Shown here: in pieces, positions 44,437 to 56,761 of the stretch
How positions within the stretch are numbered: the stretch's first letter is position 1
How the letters are laid out: the number at the start of each line of letters is the position of its first letter
Origin: Acorus gramineus
Taxonomy: Eukaryota; Streptophyta; Magnoliopsida; Acorales; Acoraceae
Length of the DNA stretch: 64,000 nt
Assembly (NCBI GenBank): GCA_030737835.1
Contig: CM060850.1
Location: 12,912,249 to 12,976,248, forward strand
Reading direction: 5' to 3'
Notes under the pieces: generated by a model
Seen by the model: only the letters and a program-made list of their open reading frames with translations
What the model was told of the DNA's origin: nothing
Database searches by the model: none
Position numbers and translations under genes: made by a program

Positions 44437-44672
44437 ACCTGTTTGAAAACGGGTTTAAGCAGCTTTTGAGTTTGCAGAAAAGCTGCTTTTCCCAAACCCG
44501 TTCCACAAAAAAAAAAGGGGGGGCCAAAAGCTGTATACATATTTTTGTGAAAAAATGTCCAAAACCTGAGTTTTTTAGAAACTGTAGATAGACAGCTTCT
44601 TACAAAATCAAATTTAAGCCCAACTTTTGTCTAAAATCAGTTTTACAATCGTGCAACCAAACACAGCCTTCA
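44437..44672. repeat. MITE with internal hairpin
   Basis: AAACGGGTTTAAGCAGCTTTT and AAAAGCTGCTTTTCCCAAACCCGTT (44450-44506) form a stem. Ends CCTGTTTG and CAACCAAACACAGCC are hAT-MITE-like. Confidence 0.45.
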
Positions 44673-44679
44673 AACTTAT

Positions 44680-45880
44680 TATAAATTTTAACGATTCTAA
44701 ATTTTAAAATTCAAATATTATTTTAAGAATTAATGTCAATTGAACAATAAAGAAAATTTATATCCATAAAACAACTCTTCTTATTTTTCTAACAACTCTT
44801 CCTATTTTTCTAGCAATTCTTACAAAATCAAAGTATTCAACTTTAATTACATTTTTTTTTTCACATGCATATGTCTTTTAAATATCACATTATTTAGTAT
44901 ATAAATAATTACATCAAATATAAGAAAAAAAAACTTCCATAAAAATATTTAATATAGGCTATCAAATATAAGAATAAAAAAATTTCTATATACCCACCCC
45001 TAAATGTTGTCCTGGATCCACCCCTGCGCCCCCCTCCTTTCACACCATCTCTTTCCCACGAAAACCCTAAAATCAAAACCTGATTAAAACCTAAAATCGA
45101 CCGTTGGAATTGGAACCTAAAAAAATGTCACTTGGGTTGTAAATGGAGGTCGAAGATGATAACCCATTTATAAACATCTTTTTTTTTACTGAGGGTCAAA
45201 GTTATAAAATTTTCACGCCCCAACGATAATAAGGGTATTTCAGCCTATTCAAGTCATGCTTAATGCGGTTGGTAAGAGAGAGAGAGAGAGAGAGGACGTT
45301 AGTAGAAAAGATTTGTAAAGCTACTCCAACTCCTTAACCCAGAGTGCTAACCCAAAATGCGTTGGGAGTCTTAGTGGCCTGTCATATCATTCGCAATGAT
45401 GGCACCAGTGGATACAGGGGATTCGACGTAGAGTTTGAAGTTCCATCGTCAGTCGGCGGAGAACTCAATGAGACAAACCATGACATCAGTCTCTACCTCC
45501 GTCTCAACAATACATGTGGCGATCAAACCTAAAAGGTCATGCACACATTTTTACAAAATAAAAAATGTAATATTAAAAAATATTAATTTTTATAAAAATA
45601 TATATTATTAAACAACTATATGCTTCAAATTTAAAACACATCACATAAGCATATTTTTTTCATTTTTATCAACCTAAAAAGGCTATCATTTATATGTTTA
45701 CTTAACAAACAATCAACACAAAACTTTTCAAAAACAAATAAATAAAAAAGTAAAGCCACACTCCCTCAACCTTCTCTTCAAAGCCAAGTCCCACTCCACC
45801 CATCCAACCAAAAACTCTCATCATTCACAATAACAAAACCATAAAAACACAAACACTAGGACATGCAAAAAAAAAAATAC
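44680..45880. other. Spacer upstream of the DOMON-b561 gene
   Basis: No gene recognised; (GA)n at 45273-45292. The frame at 45344-45532 has no domain. 45740-45927 is C/A-rich and probably the promoter and leader of the next gene. Confidence 0.35.
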
Positions 45881-45927
45881 TCTCAATGTATACACCACTT
45901 CATCAAAAACAAAACCACCAAAACACC

Positions 45928-48900
45928 ATGCATTTGCCCCATCTCCTCCACCTCATCCTCCTCTTCCTCCTCCTTGCGCCGCCTCGCATCGCCCTCGCAT
46001 CCTCGCATTGCACGACCGCCGCCTCGAAAACGTACCACAATTGCCTAAGCCTCCCAACCCAACAGGCCTCCCTCGCCTGGACCCTCCACGCGCGCACCGC
46101 AACCCTCGACCTCGCCTTTACTGGCTCCCTCCTTGCCCCCTCCGGGTGGGTCGGCTTCGGCGTAAACCCGGGCAACAACGCGCCCGAGATGGTCGGCGCG
46201 CGCGCGCTCATCGCCTTTGCGGACCCTTCCACGGGCGCCACCGTCGCCCTCCCCTTCGTCCTCGACGACTCGACCAAGCTCCAGAAGGCCCCGCTCCGCT
46301 CCCGCCCCCTCGACATCCCTCTCTCCGCCTCCGAAACGTCGGTCCTCGCCGATCGCGCCACCGTGTCTATCCGAGCCACCTTGAGACTCGCGCACAACCG
46401 GACCAAGATCAACCTCGTGTGGAACCGCGGGGCTTATGTGCAGGTAGTGACGTTCAAACTCATGCAGCAAATGCAACATATATTTGCTTGTTTTTGCTTG
46501 ATAAAAATCGAATGGTTCTCGTTTCATCAAATGAATGGGACAATTTAAACATAAAACAAGTTTGTTTTCTGCTTGTTGAACAACGTGTTTTATACATTTA
46601 AAATGCAGGTTTCCTTTTAGAATTCAAGTATACCATTTCATTTCGATCGTTGATTAATCACATTCTTCATAGAATCATAGATAATCCTCCACCGCTACTA
46701 GGCCTGTCAACAAGTCGGGCTCAGACCCGGATCTGACCGGATCGGACCTGATTACACGTGTAATATACCTGAGCTGGTTTGGATCCGACCCAGTGGACCC
46801 AAACATACAAACGGAAAGGGTCCGGGTCCACCTCGACCCGACTCGTTGGACTCGAGACCCACCTATTTTATTAATATATGTTTATATATTACAAGACTAT
46901 TAGTATTAGTTGACCCATAATTTTATTTCTTATTTATCAAGTTATAAATATAAGTGTTTATTGTTTACTTTGTGACACAAATAACTATGAGCTCTCCCTT
47001 TTAGTTCATTGTTATATTGTTTAGATTTTTATTTATTTTGAATGTTATATGTTAGTGTCTATGGTTTTGAATGTTGTTTAATTATTCATTAACTTCTTTT
47101 GAATTATACAAAAATATGTTCAAACATATTATCAGGATATTAGTTTAGAAAGCTCAATAATCATTAATGCTTTATTACAAATTTTTTCTAATGGAATGAT
47201 AAGACAAACAAATTCATGAGTTTATAATTCTTTATTTTTTGCAACTATCCTCCGGTCGAGTTTGACTCGAGTCGGATCCAGGTCCGGGTCCACATTTCCA
47301 AGGACCCGCGGGGTCCTGGGTTGGACCCGGTCTAGGTTCACCCTGACCTGGCCCAGACCCGACTCGTTGACAAGCTTGACTACTATCACACCCAAGTCCC
47401 AACATATATTTCTCTTGCTAATAACAGATACATATAGAAAACAATTTATTCTGCGTATTTTATGAATGTACACATATTTTACTGAACAAAACTCGTGCAA
47501 CAAATGCTACTCGTACCATAATCACAAAAATGGGAATGGATCTTCTGCTTCTGCTTGTGTTTGTTTTTGTTTGACTAAATCAAGCATATCCCATTTCATC
47601 AAATATTGGGGCTATTGATTCATTTCATATGATGAATTTTGATTCACATGATTGATTCAAACATAAAAAGCAAGCAAACAAAAAACAAAACCTTTTAAGC
47701 ATGTTTTGAAAAAATACACAGATTGGATACCTTTGATACCTATTGATTAAACATGTTCTGCTGGTTGCATAGTGTGTTCAATACATTCAAAATCCAGGTA
47801 TCTATTTATCGTCTGGTACATTTAGAATTCAAATATCCATTTAGTTTAGTTATTAATCACATTCTTCATAGCAATCCTCTATCTATGCATTGTTCATGTA
47901 TTTATCTCGTATAATTTATGAAAGTACACGGACTCACTGAACACATGCTATACTAATCTCCATCTTGAATTGTTTGTTGAACAATGCGTTTAATACAACA
48001 CATTCAGATTCTAGATATCCATTTAATCTGAATAATCTATCAGGTTAATCATAATTAAAATTTTAAAAAATAATCAAAATTGTTTCCACTACCTTCACAT
48101 CCATCATAGAATCTATTACATACATTTCTCATGCTAATAACATAATACATCAAACAAAAATCATTAAACATTTCTATATGTGATTTTCGATCATACCGAA
48201 TATCTGTTATTCTAGCTTATGGCCATCCTTAACCACAGGGCTACTCCCCGACGATCCATCCGATGGACGCCCCCGCCCTGAACAGCCGCGCAACCATCGA
48301 CATCCTCACCACCGCCTCCACCTCCGTCCCCCACACCCCCACCGCCCTCCTCCGCACCCTCCACGCCTGCCTCAACTCCGCCTCCTGGGGCCTAATGCTC
48401 CCCATCGGCGCGGCCCTCGCCCGCCACCTCAAACAGCTCTCCCCCTCCCCCGCGCCCACATGGTTCTACGCGCACGCGGGGACCCAGTTGGCCGGGTTCA
48501 CGCTCGGCACGTTCGGGTTCGGCACGGGACTCTGGCTGGGCGGGCAGTCGGTCGGGGTGGTGCACGAGGCACACCGAAAGCTCGGAGTCGCGGTGTTCTG
48601 CGTCGGGGGCCTGCAGATGATGGCGTTGATGTGTCGGCCCACCGCGACGCACAGGTTGAGGAAGTACTGGAAGTCGTACCACCACTTGGTGGGGTACGCG
48701 TGCGTTGTGATGGGGGTTGTGAATGTGTTTCAGGGGTTTGAAGTGATGGGGCTTTGGAGGTCGTATTGGAGGTTGGGGTACTGTGTTGTTTTGGCGAGTC
48801 TGGTTGGGGTGTTTGTGGCGCTGGAGGCGAATTCGTGGGTTTTGTTTTGTAGGAAGGCGAGGGAGGAGGAGATGAGGAGGGAGGGGGTGGTGGGTGGGAA

Positions 48901-48928
48901 GAAGGGGTTTGGGGATGATGAGATTTAG
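45928..48928 (+). CDS. Cytochrome b561 and DOMON domain-containing protein
   Basis: Two exons, 45928-46443 (172 codons) and 48239-48928 (229 codons and TAG), joined in phase 0 through CAG|GTAGTG and CCACAG|GGC; 401 residues. A signal peptide (MHLPHLLHLILLFLLLAPP...) leads to a DOMON domain (about 45-170: GWVGFGVNP, MVGARALIAF, NLVWNRGAYVQGYSPTIHP). A cytochrome b561 core follows (about 205-350) with the four haem histidines in LHACLNSASWG, WFYAHAGTQLAG, VHEAHRKLGV and YHHLVGYACVV. Such proteins pass electrons, usually from ascorbate, across the plasma membrane. Length is normal. Exons are very GC-rich; the 1.8-kb intron is AT-rich and carries a hAT-like MITE. The ATG at 45886 is in frame but lacks a signal peptide directly after it. 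Confidence 0.93.
46701..47379. mobile_element. CCTGTCAA-type hAT-like element in the intron
   Basis: Left end GGCCTGTCAACAAGTCGGG, right end CCCGACTCGTTGACAAGCTTGA, imperfect inverted repeats, with CTACTA on both sides (46695-46700, 47380-47385). No ORF of interest. Confidence 0.65.
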
Positions 48929-50247
48929 ACCGTTTGATTGACATCGGATGGTGGTGGTGGAGTGGGATTTTTCATTTTTGAGGTTTTCAAAGCTTTTTTG
49001 TGTGGATGTATTGCTTGGATAACTACATTTCAAAACCATTATTGTTTTATCCGATTGGGTCAACCGATTTGAACTGTTATCGCATAATAAATATATTGAT
49101 TTTTATTCTAAAATAAATAAATAAATTTATAAAAATATAAAATATTTTAAAAAATCTTTACGTAATTTATCGATCTTAATTTTAATACTTTTTAAGCTTG
49201 TATTTAAAGTCATCACATGGTTTTATTGGATAAAATATAATTTTTTTTATATTAAATTTCATGTTTTAAGAAATATTTAATCACAATTTCTATGAATAAA
49301 AAATCAGTCAATTTCATCAAACTGTAGTATGTTCAAAAAAATCGTCAGTTCAACTAGCGAGTTAATTGGGTTTTACAATTTTTGAGTCGGGTTTTAAAAC
49401 ATTGGCCAAAACAAGACACTTGGTTATTCATGGAATCCTATTATTTTTTTTCCCAGGAACCCCATTCTATTTTATTCTATGAAAGAAAAAAATTGTCTAA
49501 CACAAAAAAGAATACAATATGCTGTGAGGATGTAAGTCATTTTTTGTGAAAGCTTACTTATCATTAGGCAAGCATATACTTCAACAAAAAAAAGAAAGGG
49601 ATGGGACCGCAAAACTGAATCCAAGAATGACAGAGTAACATTTTCCAAACACAAAATGCAACACTGCTTATCAATTATAAAACAATACACATCAACTGAG
49701 TAGAGACAGAGTGATAAATAAAATATTACACATCAGGAATAACATAAGGATCATATATTGCCATGCATGCATTAATTGAGTTAGGTTTGGACATTCAAAC
49801 ACTACAGATCAAATCAATGTTCCAAGAGATTATGGATCACCCAAAACAACACAAAAGAAGCAACACTGCTCACCAATGAATAAAAGAATACACATCAACT
49901 GAGTTAACACACACAGTGACAAATAAATACATCTAGTATTACATAAGGATCATATAATGCTCCCCAAGCATTAATTCCATATGCAGGTTTACACATATAT
50001 AAACCCTACAAGAAAGCACCCATGTTTTAACAGAATTTGGATCACCCAAAACAAAACAAAGGATTATAACCCAAATCCAAGCCAAAACAAACATCTCACA
50101 CAACTTTTAGGGACTATTGCATCATCTTCATCTAGGGTCAGTTACCCCCAACTGTGACCCCACTATACAAACCAACCATGGAAAAACCTATTTACACTAC
50201 TCAGGCTGACTAGTCAACTTCCATTACCACTGCTGCCACACACATTT
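48929..50247. other. Convergent 3' flanks, with a 200-bp tandem
   Basis: The 3'UTRs of the b561 gene (plus) and the ARM-repeat gene (minus) face each other here. A diverged direct duplication of about 200 bases begins at 49661 (CAACACTGCTTATC) and 49861 (CAACACTGCTCACC); both halves contain ACATCAACTGAGT and ACATAAGGATCATAT. It probably lies in the 3'UTR or just beyond. Confidence 0.5.
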
Positions 50248-53200
50248 TTAAGCGTTTGATGGAGATGGATCTTGTCGTTGCTCACGCAGATATCCAAGAA
50301 GAGTTTCGGCCTGACAAAAATGCAAGGAATTATAGGCGTAAATTAAAATATAATCAATTTTTGTTACAATATCACTTGAGCCTCAGCTGGAAATGCACAT
50401 GTTATGCAACTCAAACAACAACAATTCATCATCCTATGTTCTGGCATCAAAATCAGAAAAGACAAGGAACTAAAATTTTCAATTATTGTTTTTCTACGAG
50501 AGGAAGAGAGGATTAATTTCCAAGTAACTTGAGCATAAGCAAAAACAAAACAATAAAAAAGTATGAGAACAACTATTGTTTCCATATGTGATTTTATCTC
50601 GAGGTGAATTAAACCTGCACCAGAAGTATCTTATAGTGCTCAGGCTACATGAATTTACTACACATTTTCAAATTACCTGGATATCAGTTATCCTTTGACA
50701 CACATATCTACATACAAATTTTATTAGAAAAAAAAAAATCTCCCTGGGCAATTGCGTACATGCCACTTGTCAACCACGAAAGATTTATCACTATTTTATA
50801 GTAAATTTCAACAACTCTCGTTTATAAAATTTGTCTGGTATAGGTCCATCTATGTTGGGCTATTATCCTGAAAAATTAGTTCATCAAATATGAAATTTAA
50901 ATATCTAGACATCACTTTTTAGATCTCCATATACAACCTAATAAGAAAGTTAAATATTTGGAAATGACTTTTTAGATTTCTATATACAACATTTAAATGT
51001 GATTGCACCATTGATTCTTCAATTGCTAACCTCTTATCATATAGAAGCACTAAGGAAACCTGATGTTCAGATGATAATGACATATCAATATATCATAAAC
51101 ATTGAACAGCATCAGACAATATTTTGAAGGGCTCAACGCATTGTGCAAATATATTAATATAGAATTGGCATTGAACAGCATCAGACAATATTTTGAAGGG
51201 CTCAACGCATTGTGCAAATATATTAATATAGAATTGGCATTCAATGATCACTCTATTCCCATTTTTGGGGTAAGGCTCATGTATGTTATCCAGGGGCATA
51301 CATAGAAACACCCTAAATATATCGGAATATAAGTACAGTGATGAGTGACTCATGCCTGAATATATATACAAACACATATACATGCATAAATTTATCAATT
51401 AGAAACTTAATGCCCAACCAAGTTTGAAGACGACTTGACCCCAACATGGCTCAAAAAATCCTTCCAAGAATGGGGATTTGAAGGATATCCGTAAACACTG
51501 CACTTTCAAATCAAAAGATAAACCCACAGAAAGTCTTTAAACAAAAGTTATCCAAAACACAAATAGGGGGAAACCCTGGGATGAAAAAATGTATGACACA
51601 GTTACCCCAGCCAAAGTCATATCCGACCACACTCTGCTTTGCCACCTGGGAACCATCTTCCTCCATCTTATAAAAAAAAATGTCTCTTTCAATCTCAATC
51701 AACATGATAAGCACCCCTCTCCGAATTTCTCTTACCCATTTGCATTCAACACAGAGATCCTCTATTGTTCTGCATTCATGTAAAGCACAACAGACATCTA
51801 CTGCTAGCTGTTGCTGTTACTTTTTCACATTCTCTCAATCGAAGATGTTTGGTGCATCACACACCACATGCACACTTAAATAATCATAGAAAATTCATCA
51901 TAAAAACCTGTCTATCACATTTCTATCCATGCCCACCATATAGACGCATTTCAGTGGAAAAAAAAAATAACAGAACATACTTCATCCAATTTTCACCACC
52001 TTAGTGGCCAAATGAGGCTACAAAAACACAACCCCATATCATGACAAGAAAATCAACATTGTGTCTCTAATGCACAGTTCGCTCACTCAACTTCTCATCA
52101 AGGAGATCTCGATTGGAAATTAATACAATCTTCCTCTACTAAGTATATAAAAAATCCAATTTCCTACCAAACAAATCTGGTATGAGGCAATTGGAACAAA
52201 GACACAAATGTGATAGTCCCTACCCAGCCTTTAGTTACTACAGGTACTCAGACTACAGAACATACAGAATTAGTGCACTATAGTACTATACACCTCAGGT
52301 CCTCAATGCAATGGTGTCTACCTATGCAAACAACGTCATCAGAGAAAAAAGAGGGTCCCTTCATAGATTCCTCAAATCTCTTCCTGGGACCATAACAACT
52401 CTACATGATTAAAATGGACCTCATTTTCCCTCCTGAAACTTCCCACTACACGGTGGTCAGAACATAAATGACCCAGCACAGAACTACAACAAACAAGTCA
52501 GATTTAAAGAATACAAAACACATGGTCCCGCAAACAGTCTCACTAAAGAACACAGCACAAAAGCACGTAAAACTAACAGTATTGTCACAGAAACATCAAA
52601 TGATTTTTCAGCATCACCACCGACACTAAGAGAGTTCATCAGAAATGCCAAGGAAAAGGGACCACTGATCAGACAGCTCACCTTATGCTTGGCCCTTGCC
52701 GATCCCGTCTGCGAGAGCGCCACCAACGGCGGTATCGCCCCCTCCCTGACCATCAAGCTCCTGTTCCTCGGGTCCCCACACAGCTGCAGCATCGCAGACA
52801 CCGCGAATTCCTTCCCCCTCCCCGAACCATCCTCGATCACCTCCACAAGGACCGGAATCCCTCCTTCCTCAACGATCCCCGTCCGTCCCTCCGGTATCCC
52901 CGCAAGACTACACAGCACTACCATCGCTTTCTCCGCCATGCCACCCCCGCCCCCCCTCCCGCCAGCTCCACCAGCGGCGCAACCGCCCCCGCCTCCACTG
53001 CCCGCTCCTTGTTCCTCCTCACACTGCAAAGCTTATACAGCGTGGTCAAAGCATCCTTCTTTCCCCTGTCCGACCCGTTTTGGAGGAGTGAAACGAGCGG
53101 CGGGACCGCCCCGCACGCCCCGATTGTCCCCCGGTTGTCCTCTATCAAAGAAAGGCTCATCAAGGCGCACGCGGCGTTCTGTTTGGACACGCTGGTCCCG

Positions 53201-53856
53201 GTCTTCAAGGCGTAGATCAACGGCTTGATCGCGCCAGCCGAGGTGATGAGGGTCTTGTTGGGCTCTTCAAGGGAGAGGTTCAAGAGGGCGGTTACTGCGT
53301 TCTCCTGCGTCGAAGGGTCGCCGCTGCGGAGCAGCGGAACGAGCGAGGGGATCGCCCCGGGGTCCGCCCCGATCGCCGCCCGGAAGTCCGACCTGTGCTT
53401 CGCGAGGAGGCGGAGCCTCGCCGCCGCGGACCGCTTGGACTCCAACGAATCCGACGCGAGCCCGTCGACGCACGCGGCGATCGCCGGACCGAGCTCGGCG
53501 AGGGACGCGACGGTGACCTCCTCGGCGGCGGAATCGGACGGTGGGAGATCACGGTGGGGGATGGGGGAGATGGAGGCGAGGCGTTGGAGCTCGCCGGAGA
53601 TGTCGCTGCCGAAGCTGGTGCCGGAGGCGTCGTCAGCGTCGAAGAAGGGGTGGTGGTGGAAGGGGGAGGGGGGAGGGGGGAGGAGGGAGAGCTGGTGGAG
53701 GGTGAAGTCGATGAAGGAGTCGGAGAGGGCTTCGGATGGGGGGCGGTCGAGGAGGGTCGATCGGACGGTCCGCATGGATCGGCCGAGGGAGCGGTGGATC
53801 TTGGACGGGGTGGAGGGGGAGCGGGTCGGTGACGGCGAATCGGCGAGGGAAACCAT
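50248..53856 (-). CDS. ARM-repeat protein (PUB4-like ARM family without U-box), frame break in G run
   Basis: Exon 1 is 53856-52682, exon 2 is 50310-50248; intron of about 2.4 kb with donor AAG|GTGAGC and acceptor TTTTGTCAG, phase 0. About 412 residues. After a Ser/Pro-rich N-terminus (GRSMRTVRSTLL, GELQRLASIS), armadillo repeats occur: SLVPLLRSGDPSTQENAVTA, IKPLIYALKTGTSVSKQNAA, VPPLVSLLQNGSDRGKKDA, IPVLVEVIEDGSGRGKEFAV, IPPLVALSQTGSARAKHK. Exon 2 adds AETLLGYLREQRQDPSPSNA, the usual end. Plant relatives are ARM proteins akin to U-box ligases but lacking the U-box. The frame shifts by one in G-rich sequence (52943-52958); without that the repeats are continuous. Probably an assembly length error. 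Confidence 0.88.
51101..51240. repeat. 69-bp tandem duplication in the ARM-gene intron
   Basis: ATTGAACAGCATCAGACAAT... starts at 51101 and 51170; the two copies are essentially identical. Confidence 0.95.
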
Positions 53857-53879
53857 GGCTTTAGAAAGAGAAAGCTAGG

Positions 53880-54150
53880 GTTTCTAGAGAGAGAGACAGA
53901 GAGTTTTTAAGAGAGAGAGGACGCCATGAGTGGGAGAAGAGATGCTTTTGATTTGTTTTTGTTCTTTTTCGCTCTTGTGGGGTTCGGTTCGGCTGTCGAA
54001 GCTTGCTTTTTGTGAAATGACGAGAATGGGCTCGATTGACGACAAGTGTCTGGGATTGGAGGGTATGGACCGTCGGATTTGAATCGTGGGGCGAGGGACC
54101 GTCGGTGTAGGACTGTGGTATGTCGGGGCACGTGTGGGTTGATTTTATCG
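53880..54150 (-). promoter_or_regulatory. Leader and promoter of the ARM-repeat gene
   Basis: GA/CT-rich leader (CTCTCTCTC on the minus strand at 53886-53920) directly before the ATG. No clear TATA box; CT-rich, TATA-less promoters are common in plants. Confidence 0.35.
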
Positions 54151-54169
54151 ACAGACTCTGATTGGTTTT

Positions 54170-56520
54170 TTGCTGTGGTGGATTTTTTTTTACAAAAAAA
54201 AATAATTAAAAATAGTTTTTGTTTTATTTTATTTGTTTTATGGAATGAAAGACCGGCTCACAATTCATCAGATCCAAAGATAAATTTACTTCGAGATTTT
54301 CTATACAATTTCAATTGAGGTCAATACTGATTTTTTTTTAAATTATTTTTTTTATTAAAATATATTATATTATATGAAATAAATATGTATTAAATATAAT
54401 AGTGTAATTTTTTTTATTTTAAACAAATAAAAAAAATTTATATCACATATTATAATATAATCCAATACACTATAATAGTGATATTATAGACTAGGTTATA
54501 AAACAAAGCGTTTGTAGGAAAATATTTTTGCAATGGTATAATCAAATAGTTCTACTATAAAAGTTTCATGCCCATAGATTTTAAAACAAATAGTATTTAA
54601 AAACTATAATTTTAAATAATTAATAAAAGGTAAACTTTTTACATAATCAGTTATGTCATTGCGCGATCGAATGCACTATGAGTATGGGTGCTCTATCAAT
54701 TAATGTTGCTTTTGAAAGTCCATACTTCTATGTCCACCAAATTAAAAATGGATTTGATGGTGTGATAGTGTTAAACAGCTATGTTATGATGATGACGTGG
54801 GGGTTTTTTTTTTAAAATGGGACCATTATTTAATAATGCAATTTTGTCAAAAATAATTAATAAAAAAATGGAACTTGATTTTCTCGAAAGTTTGGTTATA
54901 TTGGGATTAGAGTTTGACTATGATATTTGATTTAAAAATAAAAGAGATGTTGTATTTCAAAAAAAAACATTTGAATGTGAAAGGGAGGAGGACAAGAACA
55001 AGAACAAGAACAAGAGACTCTGCAAGTCTGCAACTAAAAACAACCGTTACAGTATTTTTGAGATTTTTTTACTAAAATTTAAATTATACACATTCACTAT
55101 TCATTCATGAGCATTGTTTTCATGTTTAGGCCAATACTGATCCAAGTCTAAGGGCCCGTTTAATAACACAATTTGGAGTGATTCTATTTTTAATTAAGCA
55201 GAAAGCTCAACCTTGTTATCAAATGGGTTTCAAAAAATTGACTTAATTAAAAAGTTATTTATAGTTTTTAATACAAAATGATTGTTTTTTAAAAAGTGTA
55301 GAAAATGCATTTTCTAGAAATCAAAGTCTACTTAAGTCACTTTATTTAAAATCTTATTTTTCAAATGTGTTTTTAAATTAGCCCTAAATTAATAGCAGTT
55401 ATGATTTTGTTTAATTTGTTGTCCAAACAAGTACGAAAGACGGAAAATGACAACAACCAAACCTGAAATTCTTTAATTCTCATTTATTATTGTACAACTA
55501 TTACTTTATACTGGAATAAGCTATCCGTGAATCCAATGAGATAAAAGAATAAACTTTTATAACTTAAAAAAAATCCCTTTCAATCTATCTTCACTTTTCT
55601 CTTTCAAGGAGGAATCACATAAAATCTATGCATCAGCAGTTGTTGCTCTAAATGTAGTGGGGGTGTTCCATCCTCAAAAAGAAAGTCCACTCCAAATGGG
55701 GACTCTAGTAATGGATGTTTTTGAAATTAATGATGATTGCATTAAATCTACTTTTATTTATGAAAAAGCTATTTGTGTGTGACATACAAGATAGGTTCTG
55801 ACTTCATCAGTAGTCCAAGTACACGAAATAATTTGGTACATAAATTGCGCTAGGTGTGAATGAACCCAATTAAGCGAAGATCACAATGTCACAATGATAT
55901 CCCACCGAAATTATCCCCGGCATCCAAACAACCCCGGAATTCCTTAGATTGACCTGTTTTCAAATTAATCACCACACCATTGATTAATTAATTTTCAAAA
56001 TAATCATATTTTTTAAATTTTTATCAAAATAGTTATCTGACCCAATCAAAACCTTCACGTTTCCTTTTATAAATATTCACACTTAAAAACGTTAATAGAG
56101 ATTCTGTTATAATATCCGGTTCACATAAAACACCATTGTTACTGATATTTTTACATAAAATGCTACTTGGTATTGCGTTATGATACTTGTGATTTTGTGT
56201 TATTTGAAGACATCATCTACTACCTATAGCAGAATAAAATGTTAATTAAGCCAGATTCGGATCCGGCACACAGGCTGTGCGAAACCGAATTATTTTCCTA
56301 AATACATTGGCATATTAAAGAGCGAACAAAAGTATTTTTTAACTAAATGTCATAATGCGCGTCTTCAGTCATAACATTAAAAATAAATAAAAACTCTAAC
56401 ATAAAGATTTTGATAGGATCTAGTAACTAGTTTGATAAATATTATAATAACCGTGATTATTTTAATAATTGTTTAATTAATGATGATTAATTTTTAAAAA
56501 AATCCGGTTATATCCTCAGA
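54170..56520. other. AT-rich intergenic region
   Basis: No gene seen. An (AAGAAC)n-type microsatellite lies at about 54990-55014. Holds the MITE at 55148-55386. Confidence 0.45.
55148..55386. mobile_element. AGGGCCCGTTTA-type MITE
   Basis: Left end AAGGGCCCGTTTAATAA and right end AAATTAGCCCTAAATT give imperfect inverted ends GGGC/GCCC. Interior matches 18725-19000. Confidence 0.45.
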
Positions 56521-56535
56521 CAACAAGCCACCCCC

Positions 56536-56702
56536 ACCTCAAACGGCTATAATCTCATCAAATTCGGTTCACTGATCGAACGGTCCTTATATTCTCACTA
56601 CACCACCGTCTGATGAGAAACAAACGATCACATTTGAACTATCGAAAAAGTGGGGTATTTATGTCATTTCACGCTTTTATAACATATACCTCCAACGGCT
56701 CT
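56536..56702 (+). promoter_or_regulatory. Cluster of MSA-like (MYB3R) elements upstream of the kinesin
   Basis: Three AACGG cores lie on the plus strand within 160 bases: CTCAAACGGCTA (core 56542-56546), TCGAACGGTCC (56579-56583) and TCCAACGGCTC (56694-56698). The last matches the M-phase-specific activator consensus YCYAACGGYYA at 10 of 11 positions. MYB3R proteins use this element to drive G2/M genes, including phragmoplast kinesins. A weak TATA (CTTTTATAACATA) is at 56674-56686. Confidence 0.6.
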
Positions 56703-56761
56703 CTCCACTTTTCATTTCAAATTCTCTCTCTCTCTCTCTTTCTCTCTCTGGAGACGAAATT

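Noticed and set aside
45903-46601. Long frames on other phases over the b561 first exon, and 48392-49063 over the second
   Set aside because: GC-rich exon shadows; the plus-strand frame has the DOMON and b561 domains and matching splice sites.
52685-53878. Plus-strand frames up to 217 codons opposite the ARM gene
   Set aside because: Antisense shadows of the GC-rich ARM-repeat exon; low-complexity Gly/Arg/Ser content.
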